In this document: in pieces, positions 50,177 to 59,400 of the stretch
How the letters are laid out: each line of letters starts with the position of its first letter
Numbering within the stretch: the first letter of the stretch is position 1
Source: Nocardia sp. NBC_00416
GTDB lineage: Bacteria; Actinomycetota; Actinomycetes; Mycobacteriales; Mycobacteriaceae
Direction of reading: 5' to 3'
Assembly: GCF_036032445.1 (NCBI RefSeq)
Contig: NZ_CP107932.1
Location: 3,660,501 to 3,724,500, forward strand
DNA: 64,000 nt
Notes under the pieces: generated by a model
What the model was told of the DNA's origin: nothing
The model's database searches: none
Seen by the model: the letters and a program-made list of their open reading frames with translations, nothing else
Program-made: the position numbers and the translations under genes

Positions 50177-50986
50177 ATGGACAGGCCGGCATGGGCGCCC
50201 GCGGGTGTGGATATGGGACAGCCGAGCCCGGCGCGGATGTACGACGCACTCCTCGGCGGGTCGCACAACTTCGAGGTCGACCGGCGTGCGGCGCAGCGCG
50301 GCAGCCGCCTGGTACCCGATCTGCCCCGGCTGGCATTGAGCAACCGGGCCTTCCTGCGCCGTTCGGTGCGCTTCCTCGTAGAGGCGGGCGTGACCCAGTT
50401 CCTCGATATCGGTTCGGGGATACCGACCGCGGGTAACGTGCACGAGATCGTGCAGGAGTGCGGGTCGGACGCCCATGTGCTGTATGCCGATATCGATCCC
50501 ATCGCGGTCGCCCACTCCCGGGCGATCCTGGTCGGCGACGACCGCTACCGCGCGATCGAGGCCGACCTCCGCGATCCGGCGGACCTCCTGAAACGGGTCG
50601 TCGCCACCGGTCTCGTCGATTTCGCGCAGCCGGTCGGGATACTGCTGTTCGCGGTCCTGCATCTGCTCTCCGACGATCATCTGCCCGCGGCGAAGGTCGC
50701 CGCCTTGCGGCATGCCGTACCGGGCGGCAGCTTTATCGCCATCTCGCATCTGACCTCCGCACAACGCCCCGAGGACGCCGCCCAGCTGGGCGCCTCTTCA
50801 GCCGCCGCCAACGGGGTGGGCATCCATTTCCGGTCGCGCGCCGCGATCACCGCGCTGTTCGACGGTTGGGAGCTGGTGGAACCCGGAGTGGTCGAACTGC
50901 CGCTGTGGCGACCGGAGTCGGCACGCGACCGGCACGAACAGCCCGGCCGATCACTCGGCCTGGCCGGGGTGGCGTGCAAAGCCTGA
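50177..50986 (+). CDS. SAM-dependent methyltransferase (DUF574/S-adenosyl methyltransferase family)
   Basis: A 269-residue Rossmann methyltransferase of the actinobacterial DUF574 type. Characteristic are PSPARMYDALLGGSHNFEVDR (residues 17-37), FLDIGSGIPTAGNVHEI (about 78, SAM loop) and YADIDPIAVAHSRAIL (about 103). These enzymes are numerous in nocardiae and streptomycetes; targets are mostly unknown. ATG at 50177 has GAGGGGACGAG just upstream. Followed after 22 bases by a PAS-GGDEF gene, probably one operon. Confidence 0.9.
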   Translation: MDRPAWAPAGVDMGQPSPARMYDALLGGSHNFEVDRRAAQRGSRLVPDLPRLALSNRAFLRRSVRFLVEAGVTQFLDIGSGIPTAGNVHEIVQECGSDAHVLYADIDPIAVAHSRAILVGDDRYRAIEADLRDPADLLKRVVATGLVDFAQPVGILLFAVLHLLSDDHLPAAKVAALRHAVPGGSFIAISHLTSAQRPEDAAQLGASSAAANGVGIHFRSRAAITALFDGWELVEPGVVELPLWRPESARDRHEQPGRSLGLAGVACKA

Positions 50987-51008
50987 TCCGAGCACCGGGA
51001 TTACTGCC

Positions 51009-52280
51009 GTGACCCCACGGGAACTCGCGGTCGGCTGGGCGGACGCACTCGACGGCGCGGTCGCACCGACTCTCACCCGGGACCGGATCGAAGAGCTACT
51101 GGCCGAGCTGGCCGGGGATCTCATCGACGCGGTGCGCGGCCGCCGGGCGCCCGAAACCGCACAGGAGACCGCCGCCGCCCTGGTCGACGCGAACTACCGG
51201 GATCCCCTGGTGGTCGGCCGGACGATCCCGTTGATCTGCGCGACCGTGCCCGAGCACCTGCGCCGGACCGACCCCGGCCTGGCCCCCGCGCCGATCCGGG
51301 AGCGGGCCCTGCTCGTCGCCGCCGAATTCGCCACCGGCTTCGCCGCCGCGCTGCGCTCGGTGGCGCTGTCGGAGCAGGAGGCCACCATGGCCGCGGCATT
51401 CACGGCGGCCCGGGAGGCCGAGACCCGGCGGGAGCTGTCGGAAGCCCGGTTCGCCGCGGTGTTCGCCGGAGCCTCGGTGGGAATCGGCACCGTCGATACC
51501 GCGGGCCGGGTGCTGGAGGCGAATTCCGCGTTCGCGGAGATGCTCGGGCTCGAGGTCGCCGAGATGCCCGGGCGGGCGGTGGTCGACCTGGTGGGTGCGG
51601 CCAAAATCGGTACCGCCTACACGCGGATGACGCAGCTGCTCGCGGGCAGTATCGACCGGTTCCGGCTGGAGATCGACTACCGGCGCGGCGACGCTTCGAA
51701 GGCCGGTATCGATCTGTCGATGTCGGCGGTCCGGGATCACCGCGGCCGGATCCAGTTCCTGATCGGCGTCGCCGTCGATGTCACCGAACGCCGCGAACTG
51801 GCCGCCCAGCTCTGGTACGACGCGAATCACGACGAACTCACCGGCCTGCCCAACCGCGCGTATTTCTTCGACCGGCTCGCCGCCGCCAACCCGCCGGTCG
51901 GCGTGGCCTATCTGGATCTGGACGGGTTCAAGGAGATCAACGACCGTTGGGGGCATTCGTCCGGCGACGAGGTTCTGCGCACAGTGGGAGTCCGGCTGCA
52001 GGGGATCGTCACCGCGGCGGGCGGGGTCGTCGCCCGGCTGGGCGGCGACGAATTCATCGCCATGATCGAGAACTGCCGCGGCGCAGAGCAGCTCGCCGCG
52101 ATGCGCGCCGATCTGCTGGCCACGCTCACCGCGCCGATGGCGATCCGGCAGCAGACCATCACTATCGGCACCAGTATCGGCACCGTCTATCTCGAAGACG
52201 CGCCGACCGAGATCGACGAGGCCATGCAGGCCGCCGATATCGCCATGTACCGCAACAAGGCCGCCCGCTCCAGGCCCTGA
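51009..52280 (+). CDS. PAS-GGDEF diguanylate cyclase
   Basis: A 423-residue signalling protein: an N-terminal helical domain without known fold (1-140), a PAS domain (about 145-262, VFAGASVGIGTVDTAGRVLEANSAFAEMLG), then a GGDEF domain with HDELTGLPNRAYFFDRL and the intact catalytic RLGGDEFIAMI. The usual inhibitory RxxD site five residues before GGDEF is absent, so product feedback is not expected. No membrane segment. It should make cyclic di-GMP from two GTP in response to a cytosolic signal sensed by the PAS domain. Confidence 0.92.
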   Translation: MTPRELAVGWADALDGAVAPTLTRDRIEELLAELAGDLIDAVRGRRAPETAQETAAALVDANYRDPLVVGRTIPLICATVPEHLRRTDPGLAPAPIRERALLVAAEFATGFAAALRSVALSEQEATMAAAFTAAREAETRRELSEARFAAVFAGASVGIGTVDTAGRVLEANSAFAEMLGLEVAEMPGRAVVDLVGAAKIGTAYTRMTQLLAGSIDRFRLEIDYRRGDASKAGIDLSMSAVRDHRGRIQFLIGVAVDVTERRELAAQLWYDANHDELTGLPNRAYFFDRLAAANPPVGVAYLDLDGFKEINDRWGHSSGDEVLRTVGVRLQGIVTAAGGVVARLGGDEFIAMIENCRGAEQLAAMRADLLATLTAPMAIRQQTITIGTSIGTVYLEDAPTEIDEAMQAADIAMYRNKAARSRP

Positions 52281-52308
52281 GCGCCACTGTTCGGCCGCGG
52301 TACCGCTG

Positions 52309-52338
52309 TTGACATTTTTATGATGACCGGTCTATTTT
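52309..52338 (+). promoter_or_regulatory. Promoter with LmrA/YxaF-type operator
   Basis: TTGACA (52309-52314) and TATTTT (52333-52338) form a strong -35/-10 pair 18 bases apart, and the ATG at 52345 would be at or near +1. Between them lies TGACCGGTCTA (52324-52334); its complement AGACCGGTCATCATAAA fits the Bacillus LmrA/YxaF box AGACCRGTCWMTATAWA at most positions. Confidence 0.7.
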
Positions 52339-52344
52339 CTTGGT

Positions 52345-52899
52345 ATGGGCACCAAGGGAGCCGAAACCAGACAGCGGATAATCGAGGCCACCCGGTCCTC
52401 GATCGAGCGCCGGGGTTATTTCGGCACCGGCCTGAACCAGATCCTCACGGCCAGCGATACCCCGCGCGGATCGCTGTACTTCCATTTCCCGGGCGGGAAG
52501 GACGAACTCGTCGCCGCGGCGATCACCCAGACCTCGGGCCTGATCGACGCGGCCCTGGACGCCGCCGACATCAGCGATCCGGCCGGCGCGGTCGCCGATC
52601 TGATCACTCTGCTCGGCGACCGCCTGGAGGCGTCGGGGTGGGAGAACGGCTGCCCGGTCGCGACTGTCGCACTGGAGATCTCGGGCACGAACGACATCGT
52701 GCAGCAGGCCTGCGCGCAGGTGTACGCACAGTGGACCGAGGCCCTGCGCATCATCCTGCGAGCCGGCGGCCACCGGAACGCCGAGGATCTGGCGGTTTCG
52801 CTGCTCGCATTGGTCGAAGGTGCGCTGCTGCTCGCACGGACCCATCGCAGCCGTGAACCGCTGGACCGCGCCGCGCGCGTCGCCCGCACCCTGCTCTGA
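52345..52899 (+). CDS. TetR family regulator, LmrA/YxaF type
   Basis: A 184-residue repressor. The start TKGAETRQRIIEATRSSIERRGYFGTGLNQILTASDTPRGSLYFHFPGGKDEL matches the LmrA/YxaF branch, which regulates efflux and quercetin dioxygenase genes in Bacillus; the C-terminal GCPVATVALEI is also typical. Operators at 52324 and 52945 show that it controls itself and the SDR-hydrolase fusion gene. The message is probably leaderless. Confidence 0.88.
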   Translation: MGTKGAETRQRIIEATRSSIERRGYFGTGLNQILTASDTPRGSLYFHFPGGKDELVAAAITQTSGLIDAALDAADISDPAGAVADLITLLGDRLEASGWENGCPVATVALEISGTNDIVQQACAQVYAQWTEALRIILRAGGHRNAEDLAVSLLALVEGALLLARTHRSREPLDRAARVARTLL

Positions 52900-52944
52900 A
52901 TCCGACCCACACAGGTCACCGTGTACGCATATCCGCAGAATATG

Positions 52945-52956
52945 TAGACCAGTCTA
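52945..52956. promoter_or_regulatory. Second LmrA-type operator before the SDR-hydrolase gene
   Basis: TAGACCAGTCTA, a palindrome sharing AGACC(A/G)GTC with the operator at 52324, ends 14 bases before the ATG at 52971. Confidence 0.7.
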
Positions 52957-52970
52957 GTTAGGACACTGAT

Positions 52971-54704
52971 ATGAGCACACCGGACACTCTCGTCTTCGGC
53001 GCGGCCGGATTCATCGGGCGCGCACTCGTGGCCCGCCTGCTCGAGCAGGGCCGAACGGTCGCCGCCGCGGTACGCCCCGGCAGTGAACCCCGCCTCCGCG
53101 CCTGGCTCGACGGCCGGCAGGTCGATCGCCGGCGGCTCACCGTGCTGGCCGCCGATATCACCGACCCCGAACTGGGCGCTGTGGGATCGGCACGGCTGGA
53201 CGACGTGCGCGACGTCTACAACTGCGCCGCGCAGTTCGCGTTCGGACTGGACCCCGCCCTCGCCCGGGCGGTGAACATCGACGGCGCCGTCCGGGTGCTG
53301 CGCTGGTCGGCGCAACGCCCGCGGCTGCGCCGGCTGGTCCATATCACCGGCTATCGGGTCACCGTGCCCGAATCCGCCGAACACAACTACGCCGTCGGCG
53401 CCTACGGCGCGTCGAAATTCGAGGCCGACCGGATCCTCCAGGAAGAAGCGATCGCCACCGGAGTTCCGCTGAGCATCGCGAACCCCAGCACCGTCATCGG
53501 CCCCGGACAGTACATAGGCCTGGCCGAACTGATCCGCGACCTCTGGTACGGCAGGCTGCCCGCGTTGCCGGGCAGCGCCGAAACTCTGCTCCCCATCCTG
53601 GATCTCGACTACTTCGTCGCCTTCCTGACGGCCCTGCCGCAAGACCCGGACACCGCCGGCGAGTCGTACACAGTGCTCGATCCGGCGAGCCCGCCGCTAC
53701 CGGACCTGATGCGATTGCTGGCCCGGCATATGAACGTGCGCGCACCGCATCTCACAATTCCGGTGAGCCTGGTGGCCCGGCTGCCCCGCTGGGTGACCGG
53801 AGTGGACCGCGAGCGGCTGGCTTTCCTCGCGGACGAACGCTACGACACCTCGGCGGCGGAGGCCGTGGCCGCGCGGGCCGGGCTCGTCATGCCGGCGACC
53901 GAGCAGATCGTGCGCACCTGGGCGGATCACCTGGTGAGCAGCCGCTTCGGCACCACCGACGCGGATCCGGCGGCGGGTTTCCAGGGCCGCCTGTGGGTCT
54001 CCGGCGACCGGCACACGCCGGAATTCGTGCTGCTGCACGGGCTGCCGACCGACAGCGAAGCGTGGCGCGAGGTGCGCGAGCGCACGGGCGTGGCCACATT
54101 GGCCGCCGATCTCCCCGGCCTCGGCCGATCCGCGCCGGGGCCGGCGGGCCCGGATCACCGGATCGACGAGCTCATGGACGCGGTCACCAGCCGCCCGGTC
54201 CTGGTCGGGCATTCTCTCGGCTGCGTACCGGTACTGCGTTACGCGGCGACCCATCCCGACCGCGTCGCCGGCGTCGTGCTGGTGTCCCCGGCATTCCTGC
54301 AACGCCGCGGACCCTGGATCACGCGCACCCCGCTCGCCGCCGCCTACCTGCGCCGTCTTTCCGCCGACCGGTTGGCCGCCCTCCTGCGGGTGCCGCCGGG
54401 CCCGGCGATCGAGAGCGCCGGCGCGGGTCTGCGCCGCGGCGGGGTGGCGCGGCGCACCGTCGCCGCCTTACGCTCCGCAACCCGGCCGCGGAGCCGCGCG
54501 GCCGCACGCGCACTGCTGGCGGAGGCCACCGTGCCGGTCCATATCGTCGTCGGATCCGACGATCCGCTCACCAGCGCCGCCACCGCACCGACGACGGTGA
54601 TCGACGGGGCCGGTCACAATCCGCATCTCACCCATCCCGAGCACGTCGCCCAGATACTCACCTCGAGCCAGAACATGTTCACCACCAACATGTTCCACGC
54701 ATAG
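52971..54704 (+). CDS. Fusion of NAD-dependent epimerase/SDR and alpha/beta hydrolase
   Basis: A 577-residue two-domain protein. Residues 1-330 are an extended SDR with the cofactor motif FGAAGFIGRAL and catalytic YGASK (about 145). Residues 345-575 are an alpha/beta hydrolase: LLHGLPTD (oxyanion region), nucleophile GHSLGC (about 413), and the catalytic His in GAGHNPHLTHPEHV. Reduction and hydrolysis of one substrate are thus coupled. Under control of the adjacent LmrA-type regulator. Partner enzymes are not in the neighbourhood. Confidence 0.88.
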   Translation: MSTPDTLVFGAAGFIGRALVARLLEQGRTVAAAVRPGSEPRLRAWLDGRQVDRRRLTVLAADITDPELGAVGSARLDDVRDVYNCAAQFAFGLDPALARAVNIDGAVRVLRWSAQRPRLRRLVHITGYRVTVPESAEHNYAVGAYGASKFEADRILQEEAIATGVPLSIANPSTVIGPGQYIGLAELIRDLWYGRLPALPGSAETLLPILDLDYFVAFLTALPQDPDTAGESYTVLDPASPPLPDLMRLLARHMNVRAPHLTIPVSLVARLPRWVTGVDRERLAFLADERYDTSAAEAVAARAGLVMPATEQIVRTWADHLVSSRFGTTDADPAAGFQGRLWVSGDRHTPEFVLLHGLPTDSEAWREVRERTGVATLAADLPGLGRSAPGPAGPDHRIDELMDAVTSRPVLVGHSLGCVPVLRYAATHPDRVAGVVLVSPAFLQRRGPWITRTPLAAAYLRRLSADRLAALLRVPPGPAIESAGAGLRRGGVARRTVAALRSATRPRSRAAARALLAEATVPVHIVVGSDDPLTSAATAPTTVIDGAGHNPHLTHPEHVAQILTSSQNMFTTNMFHA

Positions 54705-54797
54705 CTCCGGACCGACCGGCCGATCGACTTCCACGACTCGCCGTCGGGCGGCGGCTGCCGGCCCCGCCGCCGCGACGACCGGTCGGGCCGTAAACGG

Positions 54798-55140
54798 TCA
54801 CGGCTCGACCGGCGGCAACGCCGGCACCACGGATCCAGGATCGACGCCCGAGAACGCCAGCGCGATGAACAAACCGGCCGCCTCCTCCAGTTGTCTGGCC
54901 CGGTCCAGCCGCCCCACCACGGCCGGAACCGCGCCGGCGTCGCGCACCAGCGCCTCGACGACATTCAGCGCCTCCGGGTCGTCACCGCAGAGAGCGACGG
55001 TGGTCGCCGCCGCGGCGGCGGACCCCCACCGCGTGGACGGAACCAGGTGAATCCCTTCACCACCCGGCCGCCGGGGGCGTATTCGGCGATACCGTCCGCA
55101 CTGAACCTTGCCGGCTGGGTCATCAGCGCTACACCGGTCG
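54798..55140 (-). pseudogene. Decayed C-terminal part of an F420-dependent NADP reductase-like gene
   Basis: Two frames join into one protein: first EYAPGGRVVKGFTWF (like PGARVVKAFNT in NAD(P)/F420 oxidoreductases), then after a frameshift near 55020-55030 CGDDPEALNVVEALVRDAGAVPAVVGRLDRARQLEEAAGLFIALAF, the familiar C-terminal helix region. The N-terminal Rossmann motif and a start are missing. It ends at 54798. The gap 54705-55170 holds nothing else. Confidence 0.65.
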
Positions 55141-55170
55141 AGCCGCGGCGATCGGGGCTCGAGCCCGCGG

Positions 55171-55836
55171 TCAGGACGCCCGGGCCGCCTCGGCCTGATC
55201 GTCGGATCCGTAGGCCGCGAGGAAGGTGCGCACGGCGGCGGCCGCGATCGCACCGAGTTCGGCCCTGGGCACCTTGCGAGCACCCTGGGCGGACCGGTTC
55301 TCCAGCGGACCGGTGAGCAGGGCCAGGAATTGCTCGGCCGCGACGGCCGGATCAGTGATCCGCAACCGCCCGGACAGCGCGAGCAGCCCCAGCCGGTCGG
55401 TGAGCGCGTCCAGAGTTCTGGTCGCCGTCCGTTCGCGGACGAGCGTGACCAGGTCGGGCAGCCGGTTGGACTGCGCGGCGGCGAGGCGGCGCAGCGCGTG
55501 CGAGGTGTCGCCGGCGCAGACGCGCAGGAGCCGCTGGGCGGTGTTCTCCAGCGCCGACCCGAGATCGGCGCCCGGATCACGCAGTCGCTCGACGGCGGCG
55601 AGGCAGTCGGCGCCGACCTGATCGGCGGCACGCAGCAGCGCTTCCCGGAGCAGGCTCTCCTTGTCGGCCATGTGGTTGTAGACGGTGGGTTTGGCCACAC
55701 CGGCTGCGTCGGCTATCTCCCGGACACCGGCCTGTTCGTAACCGAGCCGGGCGAATACGGCGAAAGCCGCGTCGAGGATGGCCCGCCGCTTATCGATTCG
55801 CCCGGCACCCGGGCCGTCCGCCGTTCGCGCACACAC
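55171..55836 (-). CDS. TetR/AcrR family transcriptional regulator
   Basis: A 221-residue repressor with a TetR helix-turn-helix (VREIADAAGVAKPTVYNHMADKESLLREAL, about 38-67) and a TetR_C-like helical domain. The GTG at 55836 has no clear ribosome site; a shorter start is possible. Divergent from the Dabb gene; two copies of the same 16-bp palindrome lie between the starts. Confidence 0.86.
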   Translation of the reverse strand: MCARTADGPGAGRIDKRRAILDAAFAVFARLGYEQAGVREIADAAGVAKPTVYNHMADKESLLREALLRAADQVGADCLAAVERLRDPGADLGSALENTAQRLLRVCAGDTSHALRRLAAAQSNRLPDLVTLVRERTATRTLDALTDRLGLLALSGRLRITDPAVAAEQFLALLTGPLENRSAQGARKVPRAELGAIAAAAVRTFLAAYGSDDQAEAARAS

Positions 55837-55866
55837 CCGCCGATGCTAGCAACAACACCTCGGGAT

Positions 55867-55941
55867 TGAACCCATCGGTTCAGAAGTTCATACTTGGATT
55901 GACATTACCGGCAAGACAGATAATCTGAACTCGCCGGTTCA
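55867..55941. promoter_or_regulatory. Two copies of a 16-bp operator and the Dabb promoter
   Basis: TGAACCCATCGGTTCA (55867-55882) and TGAACTCGCCGGTTCA (55926-55941) share TGAAC-N6-GTTCA. Between them on the plus strand are TTGACA (55899-55904) and TAATCT (55921-55926) with 16 bases spacing; the second operator covers the -10/+1, the first lies by the regulator start. Confidence 0.8.
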
Positions 55942-55959
55942 ATCCAGGGAGGTATTCCA

Positions 55960-56373
55960 GTGATAGTCAACATCTTGCGGTTCCGCTTCAAAGACGGCGT
56001 CCCGGAAGGGGAACAAGCCGCGGTACTCGAACGCATGCGCCGTACCGCGCGCGTGGAATCGGTCGTCTTCGGTTCCGTCGGCCGCGATATCGGCGACCCC
56101 CGGGACGGATTCACCCACGCCTTCCTCGCCGCGGTCGGCGACCTGGACGCGCTCGAGCGTTATCTGCACGACCCGGTGCATCTGGCCGGAGACCCGCACA
56201 TCCTGCCGTATTTCGCACGCCTGTCCGCGGTCCGTTTCGCCGACGATCCGGACCCGGAACTGGCGCAGAAGATCGAGAATCTACATCTGGCGAAGGTGCG
56301 GACCTATCCCGACTGGGGCCGGATGCTGGCCGAGATCACCGACGGCACCATCGCCACCGAAACCCCCGCGTAG
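55960..56373 (+). CDS. Dabb (stress-responsive alpha/beta barrel) domain protein
   Basis: A 137-residue protein. IVNILRFRFKDGVPEGEQAAVLERMRRTARVESV and FGSVGRD, then FTHAFLAAVGDLDALERYLHDPVHLAGDPHILPYFARLSAVRF, are typical of the dimeric Dabb fold. Some members are polyketide cyclases or haem-related enzymes; function here is unknown. The GTG at 55960 follows GGGAGGTATTC. Regulated by the divergent TetR protein. Confidence 0.85.
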   Translation: MIVNILRFRFKDGVPEGEQAAVLERMRRTARVESVVFGSVGRDIGDPRDGFTHAFLAAVGDLDALERYLHDPVHLAGDPHILPYFARLSAVRFADDPDPELAQKIENLHLAKVRTYPDWGRMLAEITDGTIATETPA

Positions 56374-56393
56374 CCGAGCCCGAACCCGGTTTG

Positions 56394-56430
56394 CCGCTGT
56401 CCGCCGATCCGCGGAACCGGCGGACAGCGG
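56394..56430. terminator. Bidirectional hairpin between convergent genes
   Basis: CCGCTGTCCGCCG (56394-56406) pairs perfectly with CGGCGGACAGCGG (56418-56430) around an 11-base loop, 20 bases after the Dabb stop and next to the end of the ABC exporter gene (56434). Confidence 0.8.
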
Positions 56431-56433
56431 GAT

Positions 56434-59400
56434 TCAGCGCACGGCCGCCGAATCCCCGGCGCCCTCCCCGACATAGGCCGCCCACAGCGCCCGGTAGGAG
56501 CCACCGGCACGGGCGAGGAGTTCGGCGTGGGTACCGGTTTCCAGCAGACGGCCCTCACCCAGCACCACGATCAGATCCGCATCCGCGGCGGTGGCCAGCC
56601 GGTGCGCCACGACAATGGTCGTCCGGCCCGCGGTCAGGACGTCGATCGCGGCCTTGACCTTGGCCTCGGTCCCCAGATCCAGTGACGCCGTCGCCTCGTC
56701 GAGGATCAGGATGTCGGGCTCCACCAACTGGGCCCGGGCCAGCGCCAGCAGTTGGCGCTGGCCCGCCGACAGCCCGCGACCGTGCTCACCGATGGGCTGC
56801 AGATAGCCGTGCTCGAGCGCCGCGATCATCTCGTGCGCGCCGACGGCCCGGGCGGCCCATTCGATCTCGGCCGGAGTCGCCTCGGGCCTGCCGTAGGCGA
56901 TGGCGTCACGCACTGTGTCGCCGAACAGGAACGGTTCCTGCGGCACCACACCGAGCCGTTTGCGATAGTCGCGCAGGGCGTACCGGCGGATATCGACACC
57001 GTCGATCAGCACCCGGCCCGCGGTCGGATCGTAGAACCGGGCCAGCAGCTTGACCAGGGTCGATTTCCCGGCGCCGGTCTCACCGACCAGGGCCACCCGC
57101 TGGCCCGGCGCGATACGCAGAGCCACCTCGCGCAGGGCGGGCACCGGCGGCGCTTTCGGCGTGGACCCCGCGCCGGTACGCGGACCGTAGGCGAAATCCA
57201 CCGCGCGCATCTCTATCTCACCGCGCAGCGAGCGCACCGGTCGCGGGGCCGGATCATCGGGGGTGTCCACCGGGGTGCGCAGCAACTCACCCAGCCGGTC
57301 CACCCCGACCACGGCCTGCTGATAGCCGTCGAACACCTGCGAGAGCTGCTGGATCGGCGCGAACAGCAGATCGATGTAGAGCAGGAAGGCGATCAGGGTG
57401 CCCGCGGTCACCGCGGCGTCGCGCACCTGGTGCACACCGACGGCGAGCACCGCCGCGGTCGCCACGACCGACATCAATTCCACGAACGGGAAGAAAACGG
57501 CCATCAGCGTCTGACTGCGCAACCGCGCGTCCCGGTAGCTCCAGGAGCGTCGCTCGAACTCGGCCTGGTTCACCGCTTCCCGCCGGTAGCTCTGGGTGAC
57601 CTTGATGTTGTCGACGTTCTCCTGCAAGTAAGCGTTGACCACGCTCACCCGATCCCGGGCCAGGTTGTAGGCGGGTACCGACGCCCGGCGGAACGCGATG
57701 GTGGTGACCACCAGCACCGGCAGGGTCGCCAGCACCACCACCGCGAGCCCGGCATCCACCACCAGTAGCGCGACGACCACGCCCACGATGGTGATCGTGC
57801 TGGTCAGCGCCGTGGCCAGGCCGGTCTGCAGGAAGCCGGACAGTCCGTCGACGTCGCTGGTCATCCTGGTCATGATGCGGCCGCCGAGTTCGCGCTCGTA
57901 GTACTGCAGGCCGAGTCGCTGCAATTGGGCGAAGGTCTTCACCCGCAGGCCGAACAGCAGTCGTTCACCGGCCCGGCCGGTCACTCGCACCTGCGCCACG
58001 CCGATGACCCAGTCGACGGCGACCACCAGCAGCGTCAGCCCCGCCGCGACGAGCAGTACCGCACGCGCCCCGGCGAGTACCCCGTGATCGATCCCGTGGC
58101 GCACCAGGAACGGAATCAGGACCTGCGCCAGCGCGTCGATACCGACCAGCGCCAGCCCGGCGAGCAGGGGCCAGGTGAACGGTCGCAGCAACCGCGACAA
58201 ACCGAATCGCGGATCGGGGGTGTGGGAGAAGGATTCGGGGACCTCCGGTTCACCGGTGGCCGGTGGCAGCGAATCGATGAGCCGCGCGACGTCCCCGCTG
58301 GGCGGCGCGGCCGCCAGCATCCCGCCCATGGCCGCGCCCCGCCCGACTCCGGCCGGAGCGCCCGCCGCGCGCTGCGCGAACGCCTTCGCGACCTGTTCGA
58401 GTGTGCGAGCGTCGTCGGCGTCGACGGCGGGCTCCACCCAGAGCACGGCGGTGGGCACCGGTGCCGCGTCCTGCGTTGTCGCCGTATCGATCTCGGCCGG
58501 ATCCGGCGGGGTGAACAGCGCCCGGAACAGGTGGCCGCGATCGCGTAGTTCGTCCAGCGGGCCCAGCTCGGCGACCCGCCCGCCGTCGAGTACCGCGACC
58601 CGGTCGGCCAGCGCCAGGGTGGACAGCCGGTGTGCGACGACGAGCGTGGTGCGCCGGTGCACCTCGGCGGCGATCCGGGTGAAGATGAGCTCCTCCACCC
58701 GGGCGTCGATCGCGGAGGTGGCGTCGTCGAGAACCAGGATGGGCGCCTCGGTGAGCAGGGCGCGCGCGAGCGCGATGCGCTGGCGCTGGCCGCCGGACAA
58801 CCGCTGACCGCGTTCGCCGATTCTGGTGTCCAGACTGTCCGCCGTCGCGGCGACGAACTCGTCGGCGGCGGCCAGGTGCAGTGCGTGCCAGATCCGCTCG
58901 TCACCGGCATCGGGCCGGCCGTAGGCGACATTGGCCCGGATGGTGTCGGCCATGAGGTGGGTGTCCTCGAAGACCATGGCCACGAGGCCACGGGATCCGG
59001 GCAGCGCGCGGATATCGACGCCGTCGAAGAGCACGCTCCCCTCGTCGGGATCGAACAGGCGCGGCACCAGTTGCGCGAGTACGGATTTGCCGGTGCCCGC
59101 GCTCCCGGCGACGGCCACCGTCTCGCCCGGCCGCACGGTCAGATCGATCCCGTCGAGCACCTGGTTCACCCCGAAACCGAAACGAACACCCCGGAACTCG
59201 ATTCCCGGGGCCGCCCCAGCGACCGAAGGCGCGCTCGCGACAAGCGCCGTCGCGGGTGCCGGCGCCTCGATCACCTCACGGACCCGGTCCAGCGAGGCCC
59301 GGCCCTGCTGGCTGACGGTGAGCAGCATGGAGAACTGCCGGATCGGACTCACGAACGAACCCAGATAGGTCATGAACGCCAGGAAAGTGCCGAGCGTGAT

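Noticed and set aside
49574..50764. Long minus-strand frame opposite the SAM methyltransferase
   Set aside because: The plus strand has a clear methyltransferase; the minus frame has no motifs and shadow-like composition.
54672..54695. Direct repeat AACATGTTC as an operator
   Set aside because: It lies inside the end of the SDR-hydrolase coding region and encodes a repeated Asn-Met-Phe.
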